Below, one piece after another: positions 20,440-21,435 of a stretch of 21,435 bases of DNA. The number at the start of each line of letters is the position of its first letter. The stretch's first letter is position 1. Made by a program: the position numbers and the translations under genes. The notes beneath the pieces are model-generated. The model saw nothing but the letters and a program-made list of their open reading frames with translations. It was not told the DNA's origin and ran no database searches. Origin of the DNA: a bacterium (GTDB lineage Bacteria > Spirochaetota > UBA4802 > UBA5550); assembly GCA_024224995.1 (NCBI GenBank), contig JAAENB010000467.1, positions 1 through 21,435 on the forward strand, read 5' to 3'.

Positions 20440-21435
20440 TTCAGGGTAAATATTCCTTTGTTGTTCATGTCCTTTATTGTTGTTGCAACCTGCCTTGCTA
20501 TGTCTTGTACCCCGATATTCAGGTGTACATTGTTTTTCAATTCTTTTCGCTTTACAGCGGAAGTTATTTTTTCAAGTTTTTTTCCGAGATTTCTTATTTC
20601 GCTTGTGTTTTCTCGAATCAGATTTGTCAATTCAGGAACGTTTTCGGGTGCAACAGACGATATATCGGAGATGCCCTCATCGGAGATGCCCTCAAATGAA
20701 ACAGGCCAGTCTGAGGTCGGGGACACGACTAATTCACGTCCATGAAAATTTCCCATGTACGCATAGCCGGACGCAGAGCCGGATATGACCCCGCCATCTC
20801 TGTGACTGGCACCGGCCTGCCAGCCTGCGATTGTGCTGAGACTGCTTTTCATGTCCGAAAATGTTCCGTCCGGGAAGTTTATCCCGTTTTTCACTGTGAC
20901 GGACAATCCGCCGACCGAGTTGAAGTAAGACGAGAGAACGTCGGCATTTACCAGGCTGACATTGAGCCCGTCAGCTATATGGGCGGTGTTTGTATTTATC
21001 CCATCAAGCAGATTAAGTTTTGTGTTTTCTGCTAACTGAGCTGTAACTTGGATAGACGCATCCGCATTGATTGTCGCTGTGACGCTTTCAGGTAATTTTC
21101 CGTCAGTCACATATTTTAAATCGTCAAACGTAATATCTCCTGAGTATACAGATTGGATATCTTTTACCAGGGTAGTATTATCCACTCCGTAATCTTTCAA
21201 TGTTTGTTCAATATCAACCCAATTCAGAGCGTCCGTATCTTTTAGCTGAGATACGAGATACATGGTGGAGAGCCCATCCCATCCGGCATTTTCGCCTATC
21301 CAGGTAAGTGCCGACTTCGCGCTCTCGACATCCGTACCCCACGCATCTTTGTTGATGCTGCTGATAAGACCGAGCGTTGCGCTCCCGTTCCAGTCTCCGC
21401 TTGATTCCGCTATCCAGGTAAGTGCCGACTTCGCG
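20436..21435 (-). CDS. Phage tail tape-measure protein, C-terminal part (runs off the window)
   Basis: The frame is open to the window edge, so an internal Met at 21263 is not the start; 332 residues are visible and the N-terminus is missing. The tape measure protein sets tail length and fills the tail tube. Seen: two ~38-residue repeats at the visible start (AKSALTWI...), then a polar helical part. Next comes a block near the C-terminus, RDGGVISGSASGYAYMGNFHGRE, that resembles the 'GG.VSGP.SG......HG.E' end of many tape-measure proteins. A final coiled-coil-like helix follows (LTNLIRENTSEIRNLGKKLE). Size, repeats and position before tail-tip genes fit the role. The stop codon overlaps the following 58-aa gene. 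Confidence 0.8.
   Translation of the reverse strand, partial: AKSALTWIAESSGDWNGSATLGLISSINKDAWGTDVESAKSALTWIGENAGWDGLSTMYLVSQLKDTDALNWVDIEQTLKDYGVDNTTLVKDIQSVYSGDITFDDLKYVTDGKLPESVTATINADASIQVTAQLAENTKLNLLDGINTNTAHIADGLNVSLVNADVLSSYFNSVGGLSVTVKNGINFPDGTFSDMKSSLSTIAGWQAGASHRDGGVISGSASGYAYMGNFHGRELVVSPTSDWPVSFEGISDEGISDISSVAPENVPELTNLIRENTSEIRNLGKKLEKITSAVKRKELKNNVHLNIGVQDIARQVATTIKDMNNKGIFTLK
21297..21434 (-). repeat. 114-bp (38-codon) repeat inside the tape-measure gene
   Basis: A 24-bp identical segment encoding AKSALTWI occurs at 21411-21434 and 21297-21320, exactly 114 bp apart. The rest of each 38-residue unit is diverged but keeps Trp and Gly-Asp/Asn positions (GDWNGS against GWDGLS, DAWGTD against ALNWVD). 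The units probably continue beyond the window edge. Confidence 0.8.

Larger units (their letters stand above)
14957..21435 (-). mobile_element. Distal tail module of a prophage or phage-derived element (partial)
   Basis: Eight minus-strand genes and one mini-ORF run without real gaps from the tape measure gene to the methyltransferase. Integrase, capsid, terminase, lysis and attachment sites are not in the window, so an intact phage, a satellite or a tail-like particle cannot be distinguished. The left boundary is probably in the 140-bp gap at 14817-14956, but no attachment-site repeat was identified. Confidence 0.65.

Overview
The window looks like part of a chromosome from a Desulfobacterota-type bacterium (Desulfobacterales-like). 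That guess is weak and rests on general impression: moderately AT-rich coding sequence, a large load of glycosyltransferase genes, and gaps crowded with palindromic 'CATTCCGGGG', 'CGTTCCCA...TGGGAACG' and 'CCTGCGGGGT' repeats. No rRNA, tRNA, CRISPR array or transposase gene is visible.

Layout. (1) 1-1428: a hairpin-type repeat, a 25-bp tandem repeat, the housekeeping gene fmt, then 18 copies of a 7-bp repeat. (2) 1429-9656, plus strand: a surface-glycan block. It holds a GT4 glycosyltransferase with an extra C-terminal domain, a GT2 enzyme, an unclassified GT-A-like protein, a two-gene ABC exporter with one degenerate ATP site, and another GT2 enzyme. (3) 9657-10374: a gap between convergent genes filled by a ~458-bp composite inverted repeat and a hairpin. 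(4) 10375-14816, minus strand: a second glycan block with a GT10 fucosyltransferase, a processive-type membrane GT2 (QxxRW), a GT23/NodZ-like fucosyltransferase and a DxD GT-A-like protein. A ~140-bp fold-back element separates the last two. (5) 14957-21435, minus strand: the distal part of a phage tail module. In transcription order it has the C-terminal part of a tape-measure protein with 38-residue repeats, a 58-aa gene, four tail or baseplate proteins, a seven-repeat beta-propeller protein, an 11-codon mini-ORF and a D12-class adenine methyltransferase. Neighbouring tail genes overlap, mostly by ATGA.

How the genes may work together. The two glycan blocks plausibly build and export a fucosylated surface polysaccharide or glycolipid; GT10 and GT23 enzymes would both draw on GDP-fucose. 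The ABC pair is the candidate flippase. The tail module is probably a prophage or tail-derived remnant; because the minus-strand glycan genes lie downstream on the same strand, they could be prophage cargo or simply the neighbouring host locus. This cannot be decided from the window.

The least explained material is in the gaps: (a) a fold-back element family with GGCATCCTTCAT ends found at three or four sites, (b) a structured hairpin repeat in which two copies differ only by two compensatory base-pair changes, (c) a 59-bp dispersed repeat that extends the reading frames of two genes, and (d) the large composite inverted repeat.
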